From an uncultured Bacilli bacterium (GTDB taxonomy: Bacteria; Bacillota_I; Bacilli_A; RF39; UBA660): a DNA stretch of 55,545 nt. The translations under genes and the position numbers were made by a program. Of this stretch, positions 48,498 through 55,545 are shown one piece after another. The first letter of the stretch is position 1; the number at the start of each line of letters is the position of its first letter. Location of the stretch: NCBI GenBank assembly GCA_934098515.1, contig CAKOOK010000007.1, forward strand, positions 1-55,545, in the 5' to 3' direction. The notes under the pieces were generated by a model. The model searched no databases and was not told the DNA's origin. It saw only the letters and a program-made list of their open reading frames with translations.

Positions 48498-50762
48498 ATG
48501 AAAGAAAATATTCCTGTTTTACTACTTAAGAAACTTACTATATTGCCTTCCCAAGAAGTCCGTATTGAACTTAATAATGAGTTATCTAAAAAAGTTATTG
48601 ATCTAAGTACTATAGAGTTTTCCAATAAAATACTAATTGTTTTACCGTCTAATACTTTAGAGGAGTCTCCAACAATAACAGATTTACCTAAAAGTGGAGT
48701 TCTTACTCTAATTAATTCAAAGATTGTTTTACCAAATAATAATTATCGTGTTGTCCTTAAAGGTCTTAACAGAGTTAAAATAAATAATTACCAAAGTTAT
48801 CCTAATGATAAAAGTATTCTTATTGGAAATGCTAAGATGCTTTACATTGATAAAGGTGAAACCCTAGAAGAGACTGCCTTAAGAAAAAGATTAGTATCAT
48901 TAGTTAATACCTATATTAAAATTAATCCCGAAATAGATAATAGTATTATAACAAAAATAAACAACAATGCTTCTCTAGGAGATATTACAGATATAGTTGT
49001 AACATTTTTAAGATTACCCAAAGATAAAAAAATATATTATATGAATGAGTTTGATGACATCTTAAGAGCAAAGGCACTTATTAAAGAGATTAATATCGAA
49101 CTTGAGATATTTAAACTTGATGGTAAGATTGAAAAAGAAATAAAAGAAAGTTTTTCTAAAGAACAAAAAGAATATGTTATTAAAGAGAAAATAAAGAAGT
49201 TAAACGAAGAACTTGGTATATCTACATCTAAAGATGATGAAATTAGTTCTCTAAAGGGTAGAATTGATGAATTTAAAGCCCCAGATAGAATTAAGAATAA
49301 ACTAATTAGTGAGCTTGAAAGATACAAATATACACCAGCTAGTAGTCCAGAAGTATCGATGATAAGAACTTATATTGAGACACTTTTATCCTTACCTTAT
49401 GAATGTGCTAGTGCTGAAGAAACTAGTAAGGATAAGATTAGAAAAGAACTTGATAAGACACATTATGGCCTAGAAGAAGTAAAAACTAGAATTACTGATT
49501 ATGCTATTTTAAAGAAGAATAATCCTAACTTAGAAAACCCAATTATCTGTTTAGTTGGAGCTCCTGGTATTGGTAAAACTAGTATTGCAAGAACCATAGC
49601 AAATGCCCTAAAAAGAAAATTTACGAAAATAAGTTTAGGAGGTCTTAATGATTCATCAGAACTTATTGGCCATAGACGTACCTATTTAGGAGCAGCTCCT
49701 GGTAAAATAATATCATCTATAATTAAATGTAGAACCAATAACCCAGTTATCTTATTAGATGAAGTTGATAAACTTGTCAAAGATTATAAAGGAGATCCAG
49801 CAAGCGTATTACTAGATATATTAGATAATAAGCAAAACAAAGACTTTACAGATAACTATATAGAAGAGACTTTTGATTTATCTAAATGCTTATTTATCTT
49901 AACAGCAAATGATGCTAAAGAAATACCAACTGTTTTAAGAGATAGGTTAGAACTTATTTACCTTCCTAGTTATACAATTTATGATAAGAAAGATATTGCA
50001 TCTATGTACCTAATGAATGTTATCACTTCCAAATACAATGCTAAGATTGAAATAAGTGAAGAAGTTATTTTAGATATTATTAAATATTATACAATGGAGT
50101 CTGGCGTTCGTGAACTTAATAGATTACTTGATAAAGTAGTTAGATATTTAGTTATAAATAAAGTTAAAGAAATAACTCCTAGCGATCTAGAAATAATCCT
50201 AGGTAATAAGTTATATGCCAATAATAATAAAACAAATAATACTGGAGAAGTTAACATAGTTGGAGTAACTCCATTTGGGGGTACAATGTTAAAAGTACAA
50301 GCTGCTTATAATAACTTAAGTGCACTTAGCATCACTGGTAATGTAGGTGATAAATTAAAAGATGCCGTAAGCGTATGCCTAGCATATTTAGATAGTGAAG
50401 GATTAATTGACCTAAAAAAGAAAGGCCTATACTTAAACTTTAGTGGTTCAAACTTTATGATAGATGGAGCAAGTGGCTCAGTAGGTATCATAACAAGTAT
50501 CTTAAGCCTTATTAATGATAAAGAAATTGCTAGTGATATAGCACTTCTAGGTAACATAGATTTATATGGCAATATTTTAAAAGTAAGTAAACTAAAAGAA
50601 AAAATAATAACAGCTTATAATGCAGGAATTAGAACCATATACCTTCCACAAGACAACATAGAAGATGAGAAGGATTTACCTCTATTTATTTTAAAAGAAA
50701 TGGCTTTAATTCATGCAAGTAACTATAGTGAAATTAAAAAGTATTTATTTAAGAAGAAGTAG
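48498..50762 (+). CDS. lon: ATP-dependent protease Lon (divergent)
   Basis: Lon degrades damaged and regulatory proteins. The ~754-residue protein has the N-terminal substrate domain, a coiled coil (KEQKEYVIKEKIKKLNEELG), the AAA+ module with Walker A GAPGIGKTS and Walker B ILLDEVDKL, and the C-terminal protease domain. The catalytic Ser lies in DGASGS (usually DGPSAG) and the Lys in KLKEK (usually GGLKEK), so the dyad is kept but the surrounding consensus is changed. ATG 48498 follows GGGGGAAG. Alone between its promoter and a terminator. Confidence 0.9.
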   Translation: MKENIPVLLLKKLTILPSQEVRIELNNELSKKVIDLSTIEFSNKILIVLPSNTLEESPTITDLPKSGVLTLINSKIVLPNNNYRVVLKGLNRVKINNYQSYPNDKSILIGNAKMLYIDKGETLEETALRKRLVSLVNTYIKINPEIDNSIITKINNNASLGDITDIVVTFLRLPKDKKIYYMNEFDDILRAKALIKEINIELEIFKLDGKIEKEIKESFSKEQKEYVIKEKIKKLNEELGISTSKDDEISSLKGRIDEFKAPDRIKNKLISELERYKYTPASSPEVSMIRTYIETLLSLPYECASAEETSKDKIRKELDKTHYGLEEVKTRITDYAILKKNNPNLENPIICLVGAPGIGKTSIARTIANALKRKFTKISLGGLNDSSELIGHRRTYLGAAPGKIISSIIKCRTNNPVILLDEVDKLVKDYKGDPASVLLDILDNKQNKDFTDNYIEETFDLSKCLFILTANDAKEIPTVLRDRLELIYLPSYTIYDKKDIASMYLMNVITSKYNAKIEISEEVILDIIKYYTMESGVRELNRLLDKVVRYLVINKVKEITPSDLEIILGNKLYANNNKTNNTGEVNIVGVTPFGGTMLKVQAAYNNLSALSITGNVGDKLKDAVSVCLAYLDSEGLIDLKKKGLYLNFSGSNFMIDGASGSVGIITSILSLINDKEIASDIALLGNIDLYGNILKVSKLKEKIITAYNAGIRTIYLPQDNIEDEKDLPLFILKEMALIHASNYSEIKKYLFKKK

Positions 50763-50782
50763 TTGAAACATGCTACTTTTTG
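50757..50782 (+). terminator. Terminator over the lon stop codon
   Basis: AAGTAG (50757-50762) pairs with CTACTT (50773-50778), then T run; the stop is in the 5' arm. Confidence 0.72.
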
Positions 50783-50818
50783 TTTTGCAAAGTATATGTA
50801 AAGGAAACTGTTGCGATT

Positions 50819-50846
50819 TTGAAATCCTATAATTTATTGTTATAAT
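50819..50846 (+). promoter_or_regulatory. Promoter of the Asn-rich anchored protein gene
   Basis: TTGAAA (50819-50824), 16-base spacer, TATAAT (50841-50846); leader begins around AGAAGGAGG. Confidence 0.7.
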
Positions 50847-50868
50847 AATTTTAGAAGGAGGAATAAAA

Positions 50869-51627
50869 ATGGATAAGAAAGGAATATTTACTGCAATAGT
50901 AACTGTGGTAGTGTGTGCGTGTGCATTTGCAATTTTATGTGTGACTGATGTTATTACTTTTAATAAGAAAGATAATAATGTAAATAATGAAAATAATAAC
51001 AACAGTAATGCAACAAATAAAAATAATATTAGTAATTATATAAATGCAAATGATGAACTTATTTGTAAGACGACTAAAGAGTTAGATGGAAATAAATATA
51101 ATTTTGGAGTTTATAGTAACGGAAGTAATTATTATATTTTAGCCGATGTTGATGAAAATTATTTTACAACTATCAAAAATATTGAACCAAAAGATAAAGT
51201 TTGTGAGGCTCTTAAAAATAATAAAATAACTAGATCACTAATTTCATCCGATAATAGTTATAATTATTATTTATACACTTTACCTGTAAATGATTTAAGC
51301 GATTCCACAATTGTTGCGTTGGAAAATAAAACAGATAAAAGTTTTAAATCTTTGTTAGAGGTTGGTTATAATGAGGAGTTTGGCATAGTACCTTTTGATA
51401 TTCATGAAAATTATAGTGAAAATGATATTCAAGCCCATCATTATTATGAAGTTAGTAATGGCACCCTATTACAGTATAAGGAAGAAATTTTACAAGGTGA
51501 AGAGGGATTATTAAATGATAAGGATAACTCAATTGTACATGTATATAAATACGAATTTAAAGATGGGAAATATACTAAATCTTTAATTAGTGAAAAGTAT
51601 TATTGCGTAGCAGGCTGCAAAGCCTAA
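50869..51627 (+). CDS. Membrane-anchored Asn-rich protein, unknown function
   Basis: The 252-residue protein has one membrane helix (about 6-28), an Asn-rich linker (about 33-60) and an extracellular domain with several Cys residues (ICKTT, KVCEAL, YYCVAGC). No family recognised. Strong GAAGGAGG and its own promoter and terminator show that it is an independent gene. Confidence 0.8.
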   Translation: MDKKGIFTAIVTVVVCACAFAILCVTDVITFNKKDNNVNNENNNNSNATNKNNISNYINANDELICKTTKELDGNKYNFGVYSNGSNYYILADVDENYFTTIKNIEPKDKVCEALKNNKITRSLISSDNSYNYYLYTLPVNDLSDSTIVALENKTDKSFKSLLEVGYNEEFGIVPFDIHENYSENDIQAHHYYEVSNGTLLQYKEEILQGEEGLLNDKDNSIVHVYKYEFKDGKYTKSLISEKYYCVAGCKA

Positions 51628-51631
51628 TTAT

Positions 51632-51656
51632 GTAGACTTATTTAGTCTACTTTTTT
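51632..51656 (+). terminator. Intrinsic terminator before the SpoVID-like gene
   Basis: GTAGACT/AGTCTAC stem with a short loop followed by T6. Confidence 0.8.
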
Positions 51657-51692
51657 AATGCTTACATATAATTAGTTGAAAGGATTGATTAT

Positions 51693-52391
51693 ATGAGTGA
51701 AGCTTTTGTAGTAGAAAGAGATTTTCTTTTTAAGGATAGCATATTTGAGATAACTAGTATCTCTGTAGAACATGATGAGGATATTAATGGATCTAACCTA
51801 GAAGGAGACTTTATTATTTCAGGAGACTATCGTTTACATGAAATAAGCATTAATAAAGAAGACTTCAGTTTTAAGTTACCATTTACCCATGAAATAAGAA
51901 GTAACATTAACTTAGATACAGTTAACCTAGAAATAACTGACTTTACCTACGAACTTAATAATAATGATGAATTACATGTTCACATAGAGTACATTGTTAG
52001 TGGTGAGCAAAGTTTAATTGAGTTTGCAGATGAAAAAGATTTAGATGAATTTTTAAATAAAACAGATGCTGAAGTAGTAGATTTAACTGAAGATGAACCA
52101 AGATTTAAAGAAGCAAGCAAAGAAGAAGTGCTAGATATTCCCGCAGAAGACAAAAAAGAAGAAGTAAAAGAAGAAAAACCATCAGAAATAAGCACAAACA
52201 ATATTATTGGTAGTATTAATGCTGATGAAACATATGTTAAATATCACGTTCATACAGTAATGCAAAATGATACTTTAGAAGGAATCCTAGATAAATACAA
52301 AATAACTTTAACTGACCTAAAAAAATATAATACATTTGAAGCCCTAGAAGTTAACATGAAACTAGTTATTCCAGAAAATGAAGAAAATTAA
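51693..52391 (+). CDS. SpoVID-like protein with C-terminal LysM domain
   Basis: The 232-residue protein has an N-terminal beta-rich part (FVVERDFLFKDSIFEITSISVEHD ... GDFIISGDYR) like the SpoVID N-terminal domain, an acidic low-complexity middle (about 130-180), and a C-terminal LysM (about 190-228). In Bacillus SpoVID drives encasement of the spore by coat layers. The next gene is a YsxE/CotS-type homologue that overlaps it, matching the Bacillus spoVID-ysxE order. AAAGGATTGAT upstream of the ATG. Confidence 0.8.
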   Translation: MSEAFVVERDFLFKDSIFEITSISVEHDEDINGSNLEGDFIISGDYRLHEISINKEDFSFKLPFTHEIRSNINLDTVNLEITDFTYELNNNDELHVHIEYIVSGEQSLIEFADEKDLDEFLNKTDAEVVDLTEDEPRFKEASKEEVLDIPAEDKKEEVKEEKPSEISTNNIIGSINADETYVKYHVHTVMQNDTLEGILDKYKITLTDLKKYNTFEALEVNMKLVIPENEEN

Positions 52392-53250
52392 TGAAATTTT
52401 TAATCCTAAGAAAATTACGATTAAAGGTAAAAGTAAAATAGTTGAAACAGAAGATGGAAGTTTTGTTATTAAAAAGAAAAATAAAGATATAAGTTCGTTA
52501 TACAATTACCTAAATTCTAGATCATTTACATCCTATCCAGAATTAGTTGATGAACTTGATGATGAATACGTTTATAAAGTAGTTAGTGAACCAGAAATTC
52601 CTATAGAACAAAAATCACTTGATATGGCTAAAGCACTTGCTAGTCTTCACACAAAAACTGCCTTTTTTAAAGACATTAGCACCGATAAAATAAAAGAAAT
52701 ATATGAAAATATCATAAGTAATATAACATATTTAGATGGATACTATGAGACAATATTTAATAATTTAGAAATTAAAGAAGTTCTACTTCCATCTGAGCAA
52801 GTTATCTTAGAAGGTAGAAGTAAGATGAAAGCCTTGACTGAGTTTCTAACAAGTGAAGCAGAAACTTGGTACAATATAGCATCCTCAAAAGCAAAAGAAA
52901 GAGTAGTCTACTGCCACAATAACTTAAGTATAGACCACTTTATTGATAACAAATTTATAAGCTGGGATCATTACACGGTTGATACACCTATACTTGATTT
53001 AATAAATCTATATCATAATGACTTTGGTAAATATAACTATAGTAATTTTCTAAGTAAATACTTAAAGTCATTTGACTTACTTGAAGAAGAAAAACACTTA
53101 CTATTTTTGATGTTATCCTTCCCATTAGAACTTAAATTTGGTAAAAATGAAATGGAAAACACAATAAATGCTAGCAAAGTATTTGACTATATAAACGAAA
53201 CTGAAAAACTAATAAGGCCATATTATTCGGTAGAGAATAAAGAAGAGTAA
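52378..53250 (+). CDS. ysxE: YsxE/CotS-like spore coat kinase-fold protein
   Basis: The 290-residue protein has an APH/CotS-type kinase fold: an N-lobe with SFVIKKKNKD, a helical insert, the catalytic-loop position VYCHNNLSIDHFIDNKFISWDHYTVDTPILDL, with H-N-N instead of H-G-D and W-D-H in place of the metal-binding D-F-E type. Catalytic activity is therefore doubtful, as in several CotS relatives. It overlaps the SpoVID-like gene by 14 bases. The Bacillus homologue is coat-associated. Confidence 0.78.
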   Translation: MKKINEIFNPKKITIKGKSKIVETEDGSFVIKKKNKDISSLYNYLNSRSFTSYPELVDELDDEYVYKVVSEPEIPIEQKSLDMAKALASLHTKTAFFKDISTDKIKEIYENIISNITYLDGYYETIFNNLEIKEVLLPSEQVILEGRSKMKALTEFLTSEAETWYNIASSKAKERVVYCHNNLSIDHFIDNKFISWDHYTVDTPILDLINLYHNDFGKYNYSNFLSKYLKSFDLLEEEKHLLFLMLSFPLELKFGKNEMENTINASKVFDYINETEKLIRPYYSVENKEE

Positions 53251-53406
53251 AAAAATTTCAATTAACAATATACAAATATTCCATCTTAAAGGAAAGAAAA
53301 AAGTAATAATTAACTGATAAAATATTAATGTACATAAAATTAAAAAACAAATAAAAGACCAAAAACCCTTAAAAAAATTATTAAAACCATTATTGTTTGG
53401 ATACAT
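53209..53406 (-). CDS. Small two-helix membrane protein (65 residues)
   Basis: On the minus strand ATG 53406 follows GGTGAT by four bases; upstream are TAAAAT and TTCACA with a 17-base spacer. The protein starts MYPNNNGFNNFFKGFW and has two hydrophobic segments (about 15-35 and 45-62). It converges on the ysxE-like gene and overlaps its 3' end by 42 bases. No homologue recognised. The full set of start signals makes it more than a chance frame, but the AT-rich composition leaves doubt. Confidence 0.55.
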   Translation of the reverse strand: MYPNNNGFNNFFKGFWSFICFLILCTLIFYQLIITFFFPLRWNICILLIEIFLLFFILYRIIWPY

Positions 53407-53422
53407 ACGCATCACCTAATAT

Positions 53423-53451
53423 ATTTTATGAAAGATTAAATTACATGTGAA
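53423..53451 (-). promoter_or_regulatory. Promoter of the small minus-strand membrane gene
   Basis: Minus-strand TTCACA (53451-53446), 17-base spacer, TAAAAT (53428-53423), six bases, then GGTGAT. Confidence 0.6.
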
Positions 53452-53454
53452 TGA

Positions 53455-53475
53455 GCGGTAAAACACCGTTTTTTC
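53455..53475 (+). terminator. Plus-strand terminator upstream of 53526
   Basis: GCGGT/ACCGT stem with a five-base loop and T6. It would end the spoVID-ysxE transcript, making its 3' part antisense to the small minus-strand gene. Confidence 0.65.
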
Positions 53476-53525
53476 TTTTAAATTTTAGAAAAATAGTTTA
53501 TAATTAAGATAATAAGGAGGTACCT

Positions 53526-54134
53526 ATGGACTTAGAACCTATTATTAGAAACAGTAAAATATTAAATTTAAATGATATCTTAGAATCTTTAAAAAAGATA
53601 GAAGATGCTGATTATTTAACAGATTATATAGATGAAATAGAAAGCTATGTAAGTGATTATCCAAATGCAGTAACACCTGATGATATAAACACATTAAAAA
53701 ATGCTTTAAAAGAAAGACTTGATACTCTAGGTGTAGCTCCATTAATTGGCTATTATGACTTTGCGGAAATATATAAAAAACTAGTAGAAAATAATCATAC
53801 TGACGAAGAAGAAGCAAGCGTTCAAAGATATATTGCTAAGTGCTTAAAATTACTTGAAAAAGATCAAATATCTTTTGATGAACAAAATGCCTTAGATTTA
53901 TATATGAATGACTATCTAGCAAATAAATTAAAGACCAAAAGCGAAGAAAACTTATTTAAAAGATATAATGATATTATAAAATTAAATAAAAGTAGAATGT
54001 TAGAAAAAAGCCCAGGAAAGAAACCTCTTAGAATAAAACCAATTGATACAAGTGGAAGAATAATAGCAATTACTCTAATTGAAGTAACAGTTTTAGTTGG
54101 AATTTTACTTGGAGTTCTTGCAATTGCTAAATAA
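53526..54134 (+). CDS. Tail-anchored hypothetical protein
   Basis: The 202-residue acidic helical protein ends with a single membrane helix (about 178-200), so the bulk is cytoplasmic. No family recognised. The protein at 54713 has the same tail-anchored plan, and both flank frr. Strong AAGGAGG and a TATAAT (53499) upstream. Confidence 0.78.
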   Translation: MDLEPIIRNSKILNLNDILESLKKIEDADYLTDYIDEIESYVSDYPNAVTPDDINTLKNALKERLDTLGVAPLIGYYDFAEIYKKLVENNHTDEEEASVQRYIAKCLKLLEKDQISFDEQNALDLYMNDYLANKLKTKSEENLFKRYNDIIKLNKSRMLEKSPGKKPLRIKPIDTSGRIIAITLIEVTVLVGILLGVLAIAK

Positions 54135-54166
54135 TTTTGTAATAATATTATTTAAGGAGAGATTTT

Positions 54167-54703
54167 ATGTATATTGAAGAAACAGAAACAAAAATGAAAA
54201 AAGCCATAGAAAATATGGAAGCAAGATTTACAAACGTTAGAGCAGGTAGGGCAAACCCAGCCATGCTTAATGGAATAAATGTAATGTATTATGGAGCAAG
54301 CACTCCTTTAAATACAGTTGCAAATATCACAGTTCCTGAAGCAAGACAACTATTTATTAAACCATTCGATAAAAGTTTAGTTAAAGAGATTGAAAAAGCA
54401 ATCCATGAAGCTAACTTAGGAATAACACCAACAAATAATGGTGAAATGGTTATCCTAACAATACCTGAACTAAATGAAGAAAGAAGAAAAGACTACGTTA
54501 AACAAGTTAAAGGAATGGGAGAAGATGCAAAAGTAGCACTTAGAAATGCTAGAGAAGATGCAAGAAATCAAGTTAAAAAAGCAGAACTTCCAGAAGACGA
54601 AGAAGACATGTACAACGAAGAAATTCAAGAACTTATTACTAAATATAATAAGTTAGTAGATGAAAAGGTTAAAGAAAAAGAAACTGAATTAATGAGTGTG
54701 TAG
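54167..54703 (+). CDS. frr: Ribosome recycling factor
   Basis: RRF splits post-termination ribosomes with EF-G. The 178-residue protein (family usually about 185) has FTNVRAGRANPAMLNGI, YYGASTPLNTVANI, NNGEMVILTIPELNEERRKDYVK and the C-terminal helix. AAGGAGAG precedes the ATG. It is separated from rpsB-tsf by 23 kb; pyrH is absent from the window. Confidence 0.97.
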   Translation: MYIEETETKMKKAIENMEARFTNVRAGRANPAMLNGINVMYYGASTPLNTVANITVPEARQLFIKPFDKSLVKEIEKAIHEANLGITPTNNGEMVILTIPELNEERRKDYVKQVKGMGEDAKVALRNAREDARNQVKKAELPEDEEDMYNEEIQELITKYNKLVDEKVKEKETELMSV

Positions 54704-54712
54704 GTGATTTAA

Positions 54713-55057
54713 ATGAGCTTTAGTGAAGAAACTAAGCAAATAATGAAACATTACTTAGAATTATATCTTAATGGAACTATTATAAGAGAAGAACAAGATG
54801 TTTTAGATGCTTATGTAGAAGAAATTAAAAATAGTACTAATCCAGAAGATATTGCTTTTATAAGTACATATCAAGGTAAAGTAAATAAAACAAGAGAAGA
54901 AGTGCTTGCTAAAGAAACTGAAATGAAAGGAAATGGCGAAGTACGTGTTTTAAAATTAAATAACCCAAATGGATATGTAAAAGTAATCACCATAATAAGT
55001 GCAGTTATAATTGCCGGAGTAGGCCTTGCAATAACTCTCTTGTTCATGAAAAATTAA
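54713..55057 (+). CDS. Tail-anchored small protein
   Basis: The 114-residue helical, acidic protein has a C-terminal membrane helix (about 90-111) and a short KN tail. GGTGAT lies just after the frr stop and before the ATG, so it is coupled to frr. No family recognised; layout resembles the gene on the other side of frr (inference of relatedness is weak). Confidence 0.75.
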   Translation: MSFSEETKQIMKHYLELYLNGTIIREEQDVLDAYVEEIKNSTNPEDIAFISTYQGKVNKTREEVLAKETEMKGNGEVRVLKLNNPNGYVKVITIISAVIIAGVGLAITLLFMKN

Positions 55058-55086
55058 ATATAGAATATTTTTAGTGAAAAATTAAC

Positions 55087-55115
55087 TTGACACGGGGGGG
55101 GGGTTGTTATATACT
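55087..55115 (+). promoter_or_regulatory. Phase-variable promoter with a G10 tract in its spacer
   Basis: TTGACA (55087-55092) and TATACT (55110-55115) are separated by exactly 17 bases, ten of which (55094-55103) are a G run. A change of one G would alter the spacing. It drives the anchored protein at 55141. Confidence 0.75.
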
Positions 55116-55127
55116 TTCTATAGAAAG
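55114..55127. promoter_or_regulatory. Perfect 14-bp palindrome at the transcription start
   Basis: CTTTCTATAGAAAG is its own reverse complement and overlaps the end of the -10 and the predicted +1 (about 55122). It could be a repressor site. Confidence 0.5.
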
Positions 55128-55140
55128 ATAGTGAGTATAT

Positions 55141-55545
55141 ATGAACCGTGAATTAAATATAGATAATAAAAAGAAGAGACTTAAATTATATTATGGACTA
55201 TTAATAACAGTCTTATGTATAATCGGAGTCTCTTTTGCTTGGTTTAGACTTTACTTAAGTCAAAATGAAAATAACACAATAGCATCAAGAACATGCTTTA
55301 ATACGACCTTAACGGAAGATACATCTAAAATATCATTAACAGATGCTTTTCCAATAAGCGATGAAGATGGTCTTAAACAAACACCATTTACATTTACAAT
55401 AAAGAATAACTGTAATAGTTACGTTAAAGTATATATTACTATAGATAGTACTTATAGAGAAAGTACTAATACATCTTATTTAAAAGATAACTATATGAAA
55501 GTAAATATATCACCTAAAGGTACAACAACTGGTAAGTCAGTAATA
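55141..55545 (+). CDS. Anchored exported protein, TasA-like type, 3'-truncated by the window
   Basis: The frame is open to the last base, giving 135 residues. A basic Asn/Lys-rich tail is followed by one hydrophobic segment (about 17-37) ending SFAWFRLYLSQN, then a Thr/Ser-rich beta domain with two Cys (TCFNTT and NNCNSY). The start resembles the anchored TasA-like proteins at 10516 and 46510, with AWF instead of AFF. GTGAG lies before the ATG. The promoter contains a G10 tract, pointing to phase-variable surface expression. Confidence 0.8.
   Translation, partial: MNRELNIDNKKKRLKLYYGLLITVLCIIGVSFAWFRLYLSQNENNTIASRTCFNTTLTEDTSKISLTDAFPISDEDGLKQTPFTFTIKNNCNSYVKVYITIDSTYRESTNTSYLKDNYMKVNISPKGTTTGKSVI

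Noticed and set aside
53545..53817. Minus-strand frame of 90 codons inside the tail-anchored gene
   Set aside because: Lies fully within a well-supported plus-strand gene and has no ribosome-binding site.

Overview
The window is a 55.5 kb AT-rich (roughly 30% GC), almost entirely plus-strand piece of a low-GC Gram-positive chromosome. MraZ/RsmH/FtsL, a PASTA penicillin-binding protein, sortase, TrpS, L33, EF-P, ParC and Lon all point to Firmicutes. Homologues of SpoVIF, YlbD, YlbE, SpoVID and YsxE place it in or near Bacilli. The gene style (many small anchored proteins, TasA-like N-termini, DUF6320/acyltransferase pair) resembles uncultured gut Bacilli of the RF39/Mycoplasmatota-like kind. 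That last placement is inference. TGA is used as a stop and Trp is TGG, so the code is 11, not the mycoplasma code.

Layout. 1-921: end of an ABC exporter, cut by the window. 1048-4708: four paralogous coiled-coil/membrane-hairpin proteins, with a type III (ToxIN-like) toxin-antitoxin locus between copies 3 and 4. 4763-9175: start of a division/cell-wall cluster (mraZ, rsmH, ftsL, PASTA-type class B PBP, membrane protein) with a four-box MraZ operator. 9264-17877: AAA ATPase, TasA-like protein, SpoVIF-like protein, two kinase-fold proteins, anchored and lipoproteins, trpS (minus strand), TtcA-like protein. 17929-26316: dacA, then an accessory stretch of exported proteins (InlB-repeat zincin, DUF3221-like, DUF4362-like), ybaK, DUF4186 and an acyltransferase/DUF6320 pair. 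26690-31763: DUF308 protein, Fic, HD hydrolase, rpsB-tsf, thioredoxin-like protein. 31925-38217: surface module of two IPYTG-anchored proteins around a class B-like sortase. 38289-46441: parC, ylbD/ylbE, a prepilin, nfo, a second class B PBP, IS21-like end repeats, rpmG, efp. 46510-55545: a TasA-like/DUF6273-like protein whose C-terminus looks like a diversity-generating-retroelement variable region, then lon, spoVID/ysxE-like genes, frr, and finally a truncated anchored protein behind a promoter with a G10 tract in its spacer.

How it works together. The housekeeping genes cover cell-wall assembly, translation and proteolysis. The accessory genes are mostly exported or surface proteins, and several carry marks of variability or mobility: a slip-prone promoter, a probable retroelement target, sortase substrates, transposon-end repeats and a duplicated gene tail. 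Promoters are strong sigma-A type. Several genes start from tiny leaders in which the Shine-Dalgarno (usually GGTGAT) sits at the predicted 5' end. Many terminators fold over the stop codon, so intergenic space is very small.
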